Made by a program: the position numbers and the translations under genes
Source of the DNA: Homoserinibacter sp. GY 40078
Lineage (GTDB): Bacteria > Actinomycetota > Actinomycetes > Actinomycetales > Microbacteriaceae
Direction: 5' to 3'
DNA length: 64,000 bases
Assembly (NCBI RefSeq): GCF_008017545.1
Contig: NZ_VRTZ01000001.1
Coordinates: 1,019,741 to 1,083,740 of the forward strand
Notes under the pieces: model-generated
What the model was told of the DNA's origin: nothing
Databases searched by the model: none
Seen by the model: only the letters and a program-made list of their open reading frames with translations
Shown here: positions 53,077 to 62,403 of the stretch, piece by piece
How positions within the stretch are numbered: the first letter of the stretch is position 1
Layout of the letters: each line of letters starts with the position of its first letter

Positions 53077-54018
53077 ATGCTCATCCTCATCCTCAAACGG
53101 GTGCTCATCTCCATACCGCTGCTGTTCGTGGTCTCGGTTCTCGTCTTCGTGCTCCAGTCGTTCATCCCGGGCGACGCAGCACAGCAGATCGCGGGGCCGC
53201 AGGCCTCACCGGAAATGGTCGAGAAGCTGCGCGAAGCGCTCGGTCTCAACCTCCCCGTCTGGGAGCAGTACGCCAGATGGCTCGGTGAGGTCCTGCACGG
53301 ATCACTCGGGACGTCCCTGCTCAACGGTCAGCCGGTGATCGATGCCCTCAACCAGCGGCTTCCGACGACACTGTCGCTCGTGATCGGTTCGACCGTGATC
53401 GCGACGATCGTCGGCGTCGTCCTCGGTGTCATCAGCAGCCGGGGCAAGGGCGCGGCCGCACGATTCATCGACGTGTTGTCGATCGCGGGCCTTGCCGTCC
53501 CCGGATTCTGGCTCGCGCTCCTGCTGATCACGGTGTTCAGCGTCCAGCTCGGCATCTTCCCGGCGACCGGATACGTCGCATTCGCGGACTCGCCCTCCGA
53601 GTGGCTGCGTTCACTTGCGCTTCCCGTTGCAGCCCTCTCGCTCACCGGGGTGACCGCGATCGCGAAGCAGACCCGCGAGGCGATGCTCGACGTTCAGGCG
53701 AGCGACTTCATCCGCAACCTGCGGGCGAACGGGATCCCCGAGAGCGCCATCGTGTTCCGGCACGCGCTGCGCAGTTCCGCGGTGCGGATCGTGACGATCT
53801 CGGGACTGCTCTTCATCGGTGCGCTGGGCGGCTCGGTCGTGATCGAGCAGGTGTTCGGTCTGCCCGGGCTCGGCACGCTCGCCGTCAGCGCCACGACCTC
53901 GAAGGATCTCCCGATGATCCAGGGGATCGCGGTCTACTTCACGCTCATCGTGATCGTCGTCAACCTCGCCACCGACATCGCATACGGCTGGATCAACCCG
54001 AAGGTGCGTACCTCATGA
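53077..54018 (+). CDS. Family-5 ABC importer permease (DppB type)
   Basis: 313 residues, six helices. Seen: LKRVLISIPLLFVVSVLVFVLQSFIPGD at the N-terminus, VWEQYARWLGEVLHGSLGTSLL, TLSLVIGSTVIATIVGVVLG, VPGFWLALLLITVFS, ALPVAALSLTGVTAIAKQTREAMLDV, FIRNLRANGIPESAIVFRHALRSS (EAA-type loop), GLLFIGALGGSVVIEQVFGLPGLG. ATG at 53077; its stop overlaps the next gene start (ATGA). Confidence 0.95.
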   Translation: MLILILKRVLISIPLLFVVSVLVFVLQSFIPGDAAQQIAGPQASPEMVEKLREALGLNLPVWEQYARWLGEVLHGSLGTSLLNGQPVIDALNQRLPTTLSLVIGSTVIATIVGVVLGVISSRGKGAAARFIDVLSIAGLAVPGFWLALLLITVFSVQLGIFPATGYVAFADSPSEWLRSLALPVAALSLTGVTAIAKQTREAMLDVQASDFIRNLRANGIPESAIVFRHALRSSAVRIVTISGLLFIGALGGSVVIEQVFGLPGLGTLAVSATTSKDLPMIQGIAVYFTLIVIVVNLATDIAYGWINPKVRTS

Positions 54019-55976
54019 CCTCTTCGCCCACACCGGCGCCCGACTCGACCACGTGGATCGCGACACAGCCGCGCAACCGTCGACGCCGCGGCCCGCTCGC
54101 CAGGTTCATCCGCAAGCCGCTGGGAGTCGCCGCAGCGGTCCTCCTGCTGCTGGGTGTCGTCGCATCATTCGCGCCGTCGCTGCTGACCTCCATCGACCCG
54201 CAGGCGGCGGACTTCGCCAACGTGCTCAGCGGACCGACCGCCGCCCATTGGCTCGGCACCGACTCGCTCGGGCGCGACATCCTGTCACGCATCATCTACG
54301 GCACCGGCCCCGCCCTGCTCGGCGTGCTCATCGCCGTCGGCGTCGCCGCGTTGGTCGCCATTCCCGCAGGGCTCGCCGCGGCGATGTTCCGGCCGGTGGA
54401 TGCGGTCGTGACCCGCCTGAACGACCTCGTCATGTCGATCCCCGGGATCATCGTGCTGCTCATGGTGCTCGCGCTGTCGGGTTCGATGAACTGGGCGATG
54501 GTCGCGGTCGGCTTGCTCACGGCCCCCGGCCTGGTCCGTGTGGTCCGCAGTTCCGCGGCCACCGTGACCGAGGAGCCCTACATCGCCGCCGCGCGGGTCT
54601 TCGGAGTCGGCAAGTGGAAGATCGCGTTCCGCCACGTGCTGCCCCGCATCGCGGGCCCCATCCTCGTCAATGTCTCGCTCATCGCCGCCAACGCCCTCGT
54701 CACCGCGGCCGGTCTGAACTTCCTGGGCCTCGGCCTCACCCCTCCGACTCCGAGTTGGGGCGGACTGGTCGCCGACGGTGCGGCCGTGATGAATCAGCAA
54801 CCGTGGACGCTGGTGCCGAGCGGCGGCGTGATCGCCATCACGGTCATCGCCTTCGTGCTCCTGGGCGACGCCATCCGCGACGTGACGGCGGAAGGCTGGA
54901 CGGCGGGCCGCAGCAAGGGGGCGTCGATCACTCGGGCGACCACCGTTCCTGCCACCTCGTCGGACGACGCCGTGATCGAGTCGGCGGATGCGCTGCTGCG
55001 CGTGCGAGACCTCAGCATCGCGTTCCCTGATGCCGACGGCTCCGCCCGATCCGTGGTGCAGTCGGTCTCGTTCGATATCGGCGCGGGTGAAGCCGTCGGC
55101 ATCGTGGGCGAGTCCGGATGCGGCAAGACGATCACCGGTCTCGGTGTGCTCGGGATGCTGCCGGGCGGTGCGCGCGTCGTGTCGGGCAGCATCCAGCTGG
55201 ATGGGGTCGAGCTGCTCGAGCTGAGCCCGCGCGAGCGCGCAGCCGTTCGCGGGAAGACGATCGCGTTCGTCTCGCAGGAGCCGATGACCGCGCTCGACCC
55301 GCTGTTCACCGTGGGCTACCAGATCTCGCAGGCCGTTCGGGTTCACACGGGGGCGAGCCGCAAGCGTGCCGCCGCCCGCACCCTGGAACTGCTCGAACAG
55401 GTGCGGATCGTCGACCCGAAGCGTGTCGCCCGCAGCTACCCGCACGAGATCTCCGGTGGCATGGCGCAGCGCGTCTCGATCGCGATCGCGCTCGCCGGCG
55501 CTCCGCGCCTGCTCATCGCCGACGAGCCCACGACGGCGCTCGACGTGACCGTGCAGGCAGAGATCGTCGCGCTCCTGCGCACCCTTCAGGAGGAGACGGG
55601 CCTCGCGGTGATGCTCATCAGTCACGACCTCGGCGTGGTCTCCGCGTTGTGCGAGCGTGCCGTGGTCATGTACGCGGGGCAGGCGGTCGAGCGGGCGCCC
55701 GTCGGCGAATTGATGTCGACGCCGCTTCACCCGTACAGCGCGGGCCTGCTCTCTGCCAACCCGCACTTCGCGACGCCGGGTTCACGCCTGCAGACCATTC
55801 CCGGCAGTGTGCCGCCTCCCGATAAGTGGCCGGTCTCCTGTCACTTCGCGGACCGGTGTGCGCTCGCCACCGAGGCGTGCCGCGTGGGCCCGATCCCGCT
55901 CGTGGCGGTGGCGCCCGGTCGCGCGTCCCGGTGCGTGCGCGTCGACGCTCTTCAGACCGAGGGGGTGGCACGATGA
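54015..55976 (+). CDS. Fused DppC-type permease and DppD-type ATPase
   Basis: 653-residue fusion. Residues 1-300: permease with a basic N-terminus ([18 protein letters not shown]), [61 protein letters not shown] and [14 protein letters not shown] linker of about 25 residues follows. Residues about 325-653: ATPase with Walker [33 protein letters not shown], signature [15 protein letters not shown], Walker [17 protein letters not shown], and the oligopeptide-type Cys motif [14 protein letters not shown]. Fusions of this type are known in actinobacteria. Overlaps both neighbours by ATGA. Confidence 0.94.
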   Translation: MTSSPTPAPDSTTWIATQPRNRRRRGPLARFIRKPLGVAAAVLLLLGVVASFAPSLLTSIDPQAADFANVLSGPTAAHWLGTDSLGRDILSRIIYGTGPALLGVLIAVGVAALVAIPAGLAAAMFRPVDAVVTRLNDLVMSIPGIIVLLMVLALSGSMNWAMVAVGLLTAPGLVRVVRSSAATVTEEPYIAAARVFGVGKWKIAFRHVLPRIAGPILVNVSLIAANALVTAAGLNFLGLGLTPPTPSWGGLVADGAAVMNQQPWTLVPSGGVIAITVIAFVLLGDAIRDVTAEGWTAGRSKGASITRATTVPATSSDDAVIESADALLRVRDLSIAFPDADGSARSVVQSVSFDIGAGEAVGIVGESGCGKTITGLGVLGMLPGGARVVSGSIQLDGVELLELSPRERAAVRGKTIAFVSQEPMTALDPLFTVGYQISQAVRVHTGASRKRAAARTLELLEQVRIVDPKRVARSYPHEISGGMAQRVSIAIALAGAPRLLIADEPTTALDVTVQAEIVALLRTLQEETGLAVMLISHDLGVVSALCERAVVMYAGQAVERAPVGELMSTPLHPYSAGLLSANPHFATPGSRLQTIPGSVPPPDKWPVSCHFADRCALATEACRVGPIPLVAVAPGRASRCVRVDALQTEGVAR

Positions 55977-56776
55977 CCGAGACTGGTCTTCTGCTGGATG
56001 TCGCGGACCTCGTCGTCCGGTTCCGTGGACGGCGCGGAAAGCAGGTCACCGCTCTCTCTGGTGTGGACCTCACCATCCGCGAGGGCGAAACAGTCGGGCT
56101 GGTCGGAGAGTCGGGGTCGGGCAAGTCGACCCTCGGCAATGCGGTGCTCGGCCTCGCGCCCGTCGCGTCGGGAACGATCACGTTCGCGGGTGAGGACATC
56201 TCCCACGCCCGCAACCGTCAGCGACGTCGGCTGAGTCGCGACCTCCAGGCGGTGTTCCAGAACCCGTACGGGTCGCTGAATCCGACCCGGACCATCGGCT
56301 CCACTCTGGCGGAGCCGATGCACGAGCAGGGCCGGTTCGGTCGCGCCGAGATCCAGCGTCGGATCCGCGAGGTGCTCGACCAGGTCGGAATGCCGGCCGA
56401 CTCGGCACAGCGATACCCCAGCGAGTTCTCGGGGGGTCAGCGGCAGCGCATCGCCATCGCCCGTGCACTGGTGCTGTCGCCCAGACTCATCATCTGCGAC
56501 GAGCCCGTGAGCGCCCTCGATCTTTCGATCCAGGCGCAGGTGCTCAATCTGCTGGGCGATCTGAAGCGCGAGCTCGGCGTGAGCCTGCTGTTCATCTCGC
56601 ACGATCTGGCCGTCGTCCGCTACATCGCCGACTCGATCGTCGTGCTCAAGCACGGCGAGATCGTCGAGCGAGGTCCGGCCGCCCAGGTCTACGACAACCC
56701 GCAGGCCGAGTACACCCAGCGGCTCCTCGCGGCCGCCCCCGCGCCCGTCACCCACGTCCCCTTCGAATCAAGATGA
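55973..56776 (+). CDS. Family-5 ABC importer second ATPase (DppF type)
   Basis: 267 residues. Seen: Walker [38 protein letters not shown], signature [15 protein letters not shown], Walker B LIICDEPVSALDLSIQ, H-loop FISHDLAVVRYIAD. It pairs with the ATPase half of the upstream fusion. The C-terminal Cys motif of DppD/DppF ATPases is absent, so it ends shortly after the NBD. Stop overlaps the carboxylesterase start. Confidence 0.95.
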   Translation: MTETGLLLDVADLVVRFRGRRGKQVTALSGVDLTIREGETVGLVGESGSGKSTLGNAVLGLAPVASGTITFAGEDISHARNRQRRRLSRDLQAVFQNPYGSLNPTRTIGSTLAEPMHEQGRFGRAEIQRRIREVLDQVGMPADSAQRYPSEFSGGQRQRIAIARALVLSPRLIICDEPVSALDLSIQAQVLNLLGDLKRELGVSLLFISHDLAVVRYIADSIVVLKHGEIVERGPAAQVYDNPQAEYTQRLLAAAPAPVTHVPFESR

Positions 56777-58356
56777 GAAGAACTGCCATGCAACGCAATG
56801 TCGAAGTCACCACACGTCACGGGCGCCTGCGCGGTGTTGAGCATCGGGGAGCGGTGTCGTTCCTCGGTGTCCCGTACGGCGCTTCCACGGGAGGTGCGAA
56901 CCGCTTCCGTCCTCCGCAGCCGGTGGAGCCGTGGGAGGGGGTGCGCGATGCCACGGTGTTCGGCCCCGCGGCGCCGCAGAACGACACGCGCCTCACCGCC
57001 GATGGCACCTGGATCGATGTCATCACGATGATGTACCCGCGGACGGGTTCGCCGACCGAGGGCGGTGCGATGTCCGAGGACTGCCTCGTGCTGAACGTGT
57101 GGACGCCGGCCGTCGACACCGAGAAGCGCCCGGTCATGGTCTGGTTGCACGGAGGCGGATTCGCTCACGGCACGGGGAGCGAGATGCTCTTCAACGGAGA
57201 CGAGCTGGCCCCCCTGGGCGATGTGGTGGTCGTCACCCTCAACCACCGGCTCGGCATCCTGGGGTACCTCCCCCTCGACCTCGCGGATCCGGAATTCGCC
57301 CACTCGGGAGTCGCCGGCATGCTCGACATCGTGCAGGCGCTCGAGTGGGTGCGTGACAACATCTCCGCGTTCGGTGGCGATCCCGACAACGTGACGGTGT
57401 TCGGGCAGTCGGGCGGCGGGGCGAAGGTCAGCGTGCTGCACGCGATGCCCGCGGCCCGTGGCCTGTTCCACAAGGCAATCGTCCAGAGTGGTGCGATGCT
57501 GCGCCGCCCGCCGGCAGAGCAGTCTCGACGGCTCATCGACGCCGTGCTCGCGGAGGCGGGGATCGCGCCGGATGAGGCGCACCGGCTGGCGGACGTGCCG
57601 CTCGAGCGTCTCCTCGAGATCCAGGAGCAGCTCACCAACCTCGGCGCGGCGTTCTCGTTGGATGGCGAGGCGGAACACGGCGAGCCGAGTCTGATGTTCG
57701 CGCCGACGGAGGACGAGGCGCATCTGCCGGATGCCCCCTTCCATCCGCTGCAGGACGGCACGGATGCCATCCCCATGCTCGTCGGGTACACGTCCCATGA
57801 CGCGTCGCTCCTGCTCTGCAACGATCCCGACTATCGGGACTACACGCGTGAGCGGCTCCTGGCGCGCCTCGCGCTCAGCAACGACGACCCCGAGGCGGAG
57901 CTGGCGAAGTGGGAGGCCGCCTACCCGGACGAGCCACCTCGCCTGCTGCTCGCACGGATCGTCACCGACGAGTCGTTCCGTCCCGCGGTGTTGCGGTTGG
58001 CGGAAGTGAAGTCGCAGCAGTCGGCACCCGTCTGGTCGTACGAGTTCGGCTACCAGACGCCGATCTTCGACAACCTGCTCGGCAGCCCGCACAGCCTCGA
58101 CCTGCCGTTCGTGTTCCGGACGGTGGGGCGCTCGCCGTTCGCCGGAGACAACGCCGACCGCCATCAGGTCTCGACGGACATGGCCCTCGCGTGGACCTCC
58201 TTCGCGAGGTCGGGGGACCCGAACCACCCCGGCATCCCGGAGTGGCGACCGTTCGGCGTCGCCCGTTCCACGATGCTCATCGACACGGTCTGGCGGGAGT
58301 ACTCCACACACGAGATCCCGGAGCTGCAGCCGGGCAGCATCTTCGCGCGGGAATGA
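56773..58356 (+). CDS. Type-B carboxylesterase
   Basis: 527-residue alpha/beta hydrolase, no signal peptide, so cytoplasmic. Seen: VSFLGVPYGASTGGANRFRPPQPV, SEDCLVLNVWTPAV, oxyanion loop VWLHGGGFAHGTG, NHRLGILGYLPL, and the nucleophile elbow FGQSGGGAKVSVLHAM with Ser in G-x-S-x-G. Known members cleave carboxylic esters such as p-nitrobenzyl or feruloyl/acyl esters. ATG at 56773 overlaps the ATPase stop (ATGA); ATG at 56788 (MQRNVEV) is an alternative. Coupled to the importer, it probably de-esterifies the imported compound. Confidence 0.93.
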   Translation: MRRTAMQRNVEVTTRHGRLRGVEHRGAVSFLGVPYGASTGGANRFRPPQPVEPWEGVRDATVFGPAAPQNDTRLTADGTWIDVITMMYPRTGSPTEGGAMSEDCLVLNVWTPAVDTEKRPVMVWLHGGGFAHGTGSEMLFNGDELAPLGDVVVVTLNHRLGILGYLPLDLADPEFAHSGVAGMLDIVQALEWVRDNISAFGGDPDNVTVFGQSGGGAKVSVLHAMPAARGLFHKAIVQSGAMLRRPPAEQSRRLIDAVLAEAGIAPDEAHRLADVPLERLLEIQEQLTNLGAAFSLDGEAEHGEPSLMFAPTEDEAHLPDAPFHPLQDGTDAIPMLVGYTSHDASLLLCNDPDYRDYTRERLLARLALSNDDPEAELAKWEAAYPDEPPRLLLARIVTDESFRPAVLRLAEVKSQQSAPVWSYEFGYQTPIFDNLLGSPHSLDLPFVFRTVGRSPFAGDNADRHQVSTDMALAWTSFARSGDPNHPGIPEWRPFGVARSTMLIDTVWREYSTHEIPELQPGSIFARE

Positions 58357-58375
58357 CCTCCCGACTGCGCTTCGC

Positions 58376-59809
58376 ATGACCGACGGTCAGGCGAGCGACC
58401 CAGAGGATCCGGACGCCCGTCGCCGGCTCACGCGCATCTCGAGTGATCGTGCCCGGGTTGCCGCGCTTGCCGGCACGGGGATGGTGGTCGCCGTCATGCA
58501 GACGGTGGTGACCCCCATCTACCCGCAGTTGCCCGAGTATCTCGACGCGGCGCCAGCTGACATCACGTGGGTTCTCAGCGCGACCCTGCTCGCGGCGGTC
58601 GTGTCGACGCCGATCAGCACCCGCCTGGGCGACATGTACGGCAAGCGACGCGTGCTTCTCGTGCTCCTCGGGATCGTCGTGGCGGGGAACGTGCTCGCGG
58701 GCTTCTCGAACGAGCTCACCACCATGATCGTCGCGAGGGTTCTCCAGGGAACCGGACTCGGCGCGATCGCGCTCGGCATCAGCATCCTCCGCGACATCCT
58801 TCATCCGCGTTCGCTCAGTGGCGCGGTCGCTCTTGTGAGCGCGACCTTGGGTATCGGAGGGGCGATCGGGTTGCCCGTCGCGGCCCTCATCGCCGAGCAC
58901 TTCGACTGGCACGCCCTCTTCTGGTTGGGGGCGATGCTCTCGACGGCCGCAGGCATCGCTGTGCTCGCCGTCGTGCCTCCGAGCACGTTGCGAGCCGGCG
59001 GGCGCTTCGATCTGGTCGGCGCCATCGGCGCGGGCGTCGGACTGACGTCGGTGACTCTCGCGATCTCGAAAGCCCAGGCGTGGGGTTGGTGGGCTCTCCT
59101 GCTCGCGCTCGCCGCGGCACCCGTTTTCGCGTGGTGGGCGCGCCGGGAGCTGCGGGTGGCGGATCCGTTCGTCGATCTACGGGTGGCGGCTCGCCGCCCG
59201 GTGCTGCTGACGAACCTCGCGTCGGTCGGGGTCGGCTTCTCGTTCTTCGTGGTCACGGGGTCGTTGCCGGTCATCCTGGAGGCGGAGCCGGTGGAGGGCG
59301 TCGGATTCGGCCTCGACCTGTTCACCGCGAGCTTGTGTCTCATGCCGCTCGGTGTCGTCATGTTCCTGGTGTCGCCGCTCGCCGGGCGCCTCTCCCGGGC
59401 GAGGGGGGCACGATTCAGCTTCCTGCTCGGCATCGCGGTGATCGTGGCCGGGTTCGCGTTCGGGGCCCTGTTTCTCGACGAGGTCTGGCACGTGATCGCG
59501 GTCTCCACCTTCACGGGCATCGGGGTGGGTTTCGCCTACGGCGCCATGCCGACCCTCATCATGGCGGCGGTGCCGTCGTCGGAGACCGCTGCGGCCAACG
59601 GGTTGAACTCGCTGATGCGCACTTTCGGTTCGACGTTGTCGGCGACGGTGGTCGGTGCGATCATCGCGGCGTCGCTGTCGGACGGTGGGTTGCAGCGGTG
59701 GGCCTTCGAGACGATCTTCGCGCTGGGGGCGGCCGTCGCCTGCCTGAGTCTGCTGCTCGCCTCGCTCGTTCCCGCACATCTAGCTGCCGGGCGCCGGCAA
59801 CTCGGCTGA
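58376..59809 (+). CDS. MFS transporter, DHA2-like (14 TM)
   Basis: 477 residues. Seen: VAALAGTGMVVAVMQTVVTPIYPQLPEYL, the motif-A loop STRLGDMYGKRRVL, VLQGTGLGAIALGISILRDIL, GGAIGLPVAALIAEHFDWHALFWLG (antiporter motif C-like), SPLAGRLSRARGARFSF, and VPSSETAAANGLNSLMRTFGSTL. Resembles multidrug or metabolite exporters. It follows the esterase by 19 bases, so the operon may also export a released acid or other product. Its last 30 bases overlap the convergent membrane-protein gene. Confidence 0.92.
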   Translation: MTDGQASDPEDPDARRRLTRISSDRARVAALAGTGMVVAVMQTVVTPIYPQLPEYLDAAPADITWVLSATLLAAVVSTPISTRLGDMYGKRRVLLVLLGIVVAGNVLAGFSNELTTMIVARVLQGTGLGAIALGISILRDILHPRSLSGAVALVSATLGIGGAIGLPVAALIAEHFDWHALFWLGAMLSTAAGIAVLAVVPPSTLRAGGRFDLVGAIGAGVGLTSVTLAISKAQAWGWWALLLALAAAPVFAWWARRELRVADPFVDLRVAARRPVLLTNLASVGVGFSFFVVTGSLPVILEAEPVEGVGFGLDLFTASLCLMPLGVVMFLVSPLAGRLSRARGARFSFLLGIAVIVAGFAFGALFLDEVWHVIAVSTFTGIGVGFAYGAMPTLIMAAVPSSETAAANGLNSLMRTFGSTLSATVVGAIIAASLSDGGLQRWAFETIFALGAAVACLSLLLASLVPAHLAAGRRQLG

Positions 59810-60958
59810 CGGCGTCGGCTCCTCGGTGTTGCTGTACAGGCACCACATGTGGTGCGCAACACCGTGCCCGGTCGTGCTGTTGCGCTCCACGAAGTGCTCG
59901 CGGCCGACGTGTGGTTCCACGGCCACGACGTCCTCCGGCGTCACGCCGTCGGGCCACTCGGGAAAGTCCAGCGCGTTGCCGGTCATGTACGGCAGTGCGC
60001 GGCCATCTCGCAGCCGCATCGTGAAGATGAGGTAGCCCATTCCGGATTCGCCCACCTCGTAGAGCTCGTCGGCGAATCGCTGCGGCATCCGGTACGGGCT
60101 CTCCTCGATGGCGACCACCTCGCGCGGGTCGACGGTGTTGCCGCGGGGATCGTCGCCCCAGTGAGCGCGGAGTCGGGACTGTTCCGCGAAGCACACCCGG
60201 GGGAGGACCTCACCAGATCGCAGCGTCACCTGGCACGGGAAGTACTGCAGGGTGCCGTCGTGACTCGGAGCCACGCGCGCGAGCTGTGCGGCGAGGTCCG
60301 GGGTGAGGGCGGGGGCTTTGGGCCGCGCCGCTTCTCGGCGTTCCTTGACTTCCTTCCCCGGAATCACCGGAAGCAGCTTCTCGAAGAGAGAGACGAAGTC
60401 GGCCCTCGACAGCGCCCGCGGAATCACACCGATCATCCGCGTTGGTACGAACTCGAATTCCACATCGCCCGACTCGGTGGCCACGAGCAACGTCAGGCTG
60501 ATTGTCTCGCGCACGCCCAGCAGTGAGCGACCGATTCCCTTGATTTCCACGAGGTTTGAGGGGATGAGCCCGAACGCGTCAGAACCGCCGGATGCGACAT
60601 GCACCCCCTCCGAGTCGAACGCGAGCGCGGCATAGGTCGACGGTCGCAAGGCAATTCGCTGATCGCCGAGGATCTTCGCCACCTGCTGACTGGCCGATGC
60701 GAGCTCGTATCCGACGACGATGGGGACGTGTATCGCGTCCGGGAAGGCCGCGGCGAGCCTCTTCTCGCGCCCGCGGATGCTGAGGGCGAAGCCTCCGATG
60801 ATGAGGAGGACGACCGCGAGGGTGATCCCGATCACCGGGACGAGGATGTCGAGCCGGTCGCCGAACCGGATCAGGCCGAGGCTGAGGCCGATCGCGCCGC
60901 CGACGATGGTGATCCAGAAGATCGGCGGCTGGGATGGTCTCTTGGGCTGGTCGCTCAT
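59780..60958 (-). CDS. Uncharacterised two-TM membrane protein
   Basis: 392 residues. Seen: two N-terminal helices, PPIFWITIVGGAIGLSLGLI and LVPVIGITLAVVLLIIGGFAL, then a cytoplasmic-looking part of about 150 residues (PIVVGYELASASQQVAKILGD... ALAFDSEGVHVASGGSDAFGLI) whose strands resemble a membrane-anchored PH-like domain, a charged linker (EVKERREAARPKAP), and a C-terminal domain of about 150 residues with FPCQVTLRSGEVLPRVCFAEQ and YLIFTMRLRDGRALPYMTG. Function unknown. Its 3' end overlaps the MFS gene by 30 bases in convergent orientation. Confidence 0.75.
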   Translation of the reverse strand: MSDQPKRPSQPPIFWITIVGGAIGLSLGLIRFGDRLDILVPVIGITLAVVLLIIGGFALSIRGREKRLAAAFPDAIHVPIVVGYELASASQQVAKILGDQRIALRPSTYAALAFDSEGVHVASGGSDAFGLIPSNLVEIKGIGRSLLGVRETISLTLLVATESGDVEFEFVPTRMIGVIPRALSRADFVSLFEKLLPVIPGKEVKERREAARPKAPALTPDLAAQLARVAPSHDGTLQYFPCQVTLRSGEVLPRVCFAEQSRLRAHWGDDPRGNTVDPREVVAIEESPYRMPQRFADELYEVGESGMGYLIFTMRLRDGRALPYMTGNALDFPEWPDGVTPEDVVAVEPHVGREHFVERNSTTGHGVAHHMWCLYSNTEEPTPSAELPAPGS

Positions 60959-61057
60959 GTCAGGTGCGCTCAGCCTCTCTTAGAGGGCGACCAGGTTCGG
61001 GGCAGTCTCGAATCCTGCAATGCCGCACCCGAGGGACCCTATCTCTGAGGACCACTT

Positions 61058-61633
61058 TTATCTTCTGCTCGGCGATAGTACGAATGCGATTGCTGCGATC
61101 GATAACAACGCGAGGGCAATGCCGAGAGTCGGTGAGAAGAGATCTGTCGATTCAAACGTCGACAACGCCCATCCGGCTGGCCCGTTGGGGGTCGTGCCGA
61201 GGAGCATGCAGGCCGCGAGGCAAGCTGCCGGAAGTACTCGTAACTCCTTGGAAAGCTCGGGGATGGCGGCGACTAAGACAAGTGCGGTATTGAACAAGCC
61301 GGGAACTAAGGCCGCACGGAAGCCCGCGAGCCCCACCAGCAACCCCATCCAAGTCACTGCGGGAAACAACAGCGCAGCGACGACATCCAACCAGCGCGGT
61401 TGTTGGCGTACGGAGCCTAGCGCCCGCTCCGCTATTGACCGCTTTCGGACGCTGAGCCAGAACAGTGGCGGTCCGATGGACAGGAAGACCGGCACGGCGG
61501 TCGAAACGAAGGCGCCGCCGCGCAATGTGGGATACGGGAACCGCAATCCGTGAGTGAGGTCGATTGCGATGACCAAGAGCAACCAGCCCGCCACCGCCCA
61601 CCACGACCACGACGCCCGGAACCACCAAGTCAC
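61058..61633 (-). CDS. Small polytopic membrane protein, ABC partner
   Basis: 191 residues with about five to six helices: WWAVAGWLLLVIAIDL, AVPVFLSIGPPLFWLSV, WLDVVAALLFPAVTWMGLLVGLAGF, LFNTALVLVAAIP, VLPAACLAACMLLG and LGIALALLSIAAIAFVL. No family recognised. GTG start overlaps the ATPase stop (GTGA), so it is likely a membrane subunit or immunity component of that transporter. The gene is in the lower-GC segment with codon use unlike the rest of the window. Confidence 0.75.
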   Translation of the reverse strand: MTWWFRASWSWWAVAGWLLLVIAIDLTHGLRFPYPTLRGGAFVSTAVPVFLSIGPPLFWLSVRKRSIAERALGSVRQQPRWLDVVAALLFPAVTWMGLLVGLAGFRAALVPGLFNTALVLVAAIPELSKELRVLPAACLAACMLLGTTPNGPAGWALSTFESTDLFSPTLGIALALLSIAAIAFVLSPSRR

Positions 61634-62403
61634 GTCGGCGAGTTCGGGTTAGGCCGCTCCAGAGCCACACGGTAGGCGGTTGCAGCTTGATCTCTGGAAC
61701 TTCTGCCGGCCGAGCCGAGACGAAAGAAGTCGCTCGTTGTGTTTTCGTAGACGACAGACCCCTCCGACAGCACTGCCACGTAGTGAAACACCTCGTCGAG
61801 GTCGTCCACCTCGTGCGTTGTGGCGAGAACGGGTTTGGATGCCGACAACTCTGCGACGATAGCGATCAGATTCTCGCGCTCTGCGGGGTCGAGCCCCGTT
61901 GTGACTTCGTCCAGCAGGAGGACAGCGGGATCAGCTACTAAGCCTTGTGCGATCGAGAGACGCCGCTGTTCCCCTCCTGAGAGTTGTGTTGAGCGAGCTC
62001 GCGCTTGCTTCATCAGGTTGAGGCGTTCGAGACACCACTCGCTCCGATCCCAGGCGTGGCTGCGACTCAATCCTTTGAGCCATCCGGCGTATGCGACTGC
62101 TTCCCGAACGTTCAATCCGGAAAAACCCCGGGCGTCCTGGGGAACTAGACCCACAACACGGCGGCGGCCTCGACTAGATTCGATCATCTTGCCGTCTGGG
62201 TCAATTGTTGCGACTAGGCCTCGAGACGGTCTCAAGGCACCCGCTGCGGTATGGAGAATTGTCGACTTCCCGGCCCCGTTTGGACCTAGCAGTGCTAAGG
62301 GAAAATGGTCGAAGCTCCACGAGAAATTGCTGAGCACGGGGCGACGCGTGGCTCCGCGGCGAACCGTAACGTTGCTGAAAGAGAGGCTTGCCATTTGTCT
62401 CAT
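61630..62403 (-). CDS. ABC transporter ATPase of the terminal unit
   Basis: 257-residue single NBD. Seen: VLSNFSWSFDHFPLALLGPNGAGKSTILH (Walker A), Q-loop VVGLVPQDARGFSGLNVREAVAY, signature LSGGEQRRLSIAQGLVADP, Walker B VLLLDEVTTGLDPAEREN, H-loop ATTHEVDDLD. The LDEVTTGLD form resembles CcmA/DrrA-type exporters. ATG at 62403 overlaps the upstream stop by ATGA and is preferred over ATG at 62394. CATATGCATATG, a 12-bp palindrome, covers the start region (62401-62412). Likely energises export or immunity with the two membrane proteins encoded on either side. Confidence 0.9.
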   Translation of the reverse strand: MRQMASLSFSNVTVRRGATRRPVLSNFSWSFDHFPLALLGPNGAGKSTILHTAAGALRPSRGLVATIDPDGKMIESSRGRRRVVGLVPQDARGFSGLNVREAVAYAGWLKGLSRSHAWDRSEWCLERLNLMKQARARSTQLSGGEQRRLSIAQGLVADPAVLLLDEVTTGLDPAERENLIAIVAELSASKPVLATTHEVDDLDEVFHYVAVLSEGSVVYENTTSDFFRLGSAGRSSRDQAATAYRVALERPNPNSPT

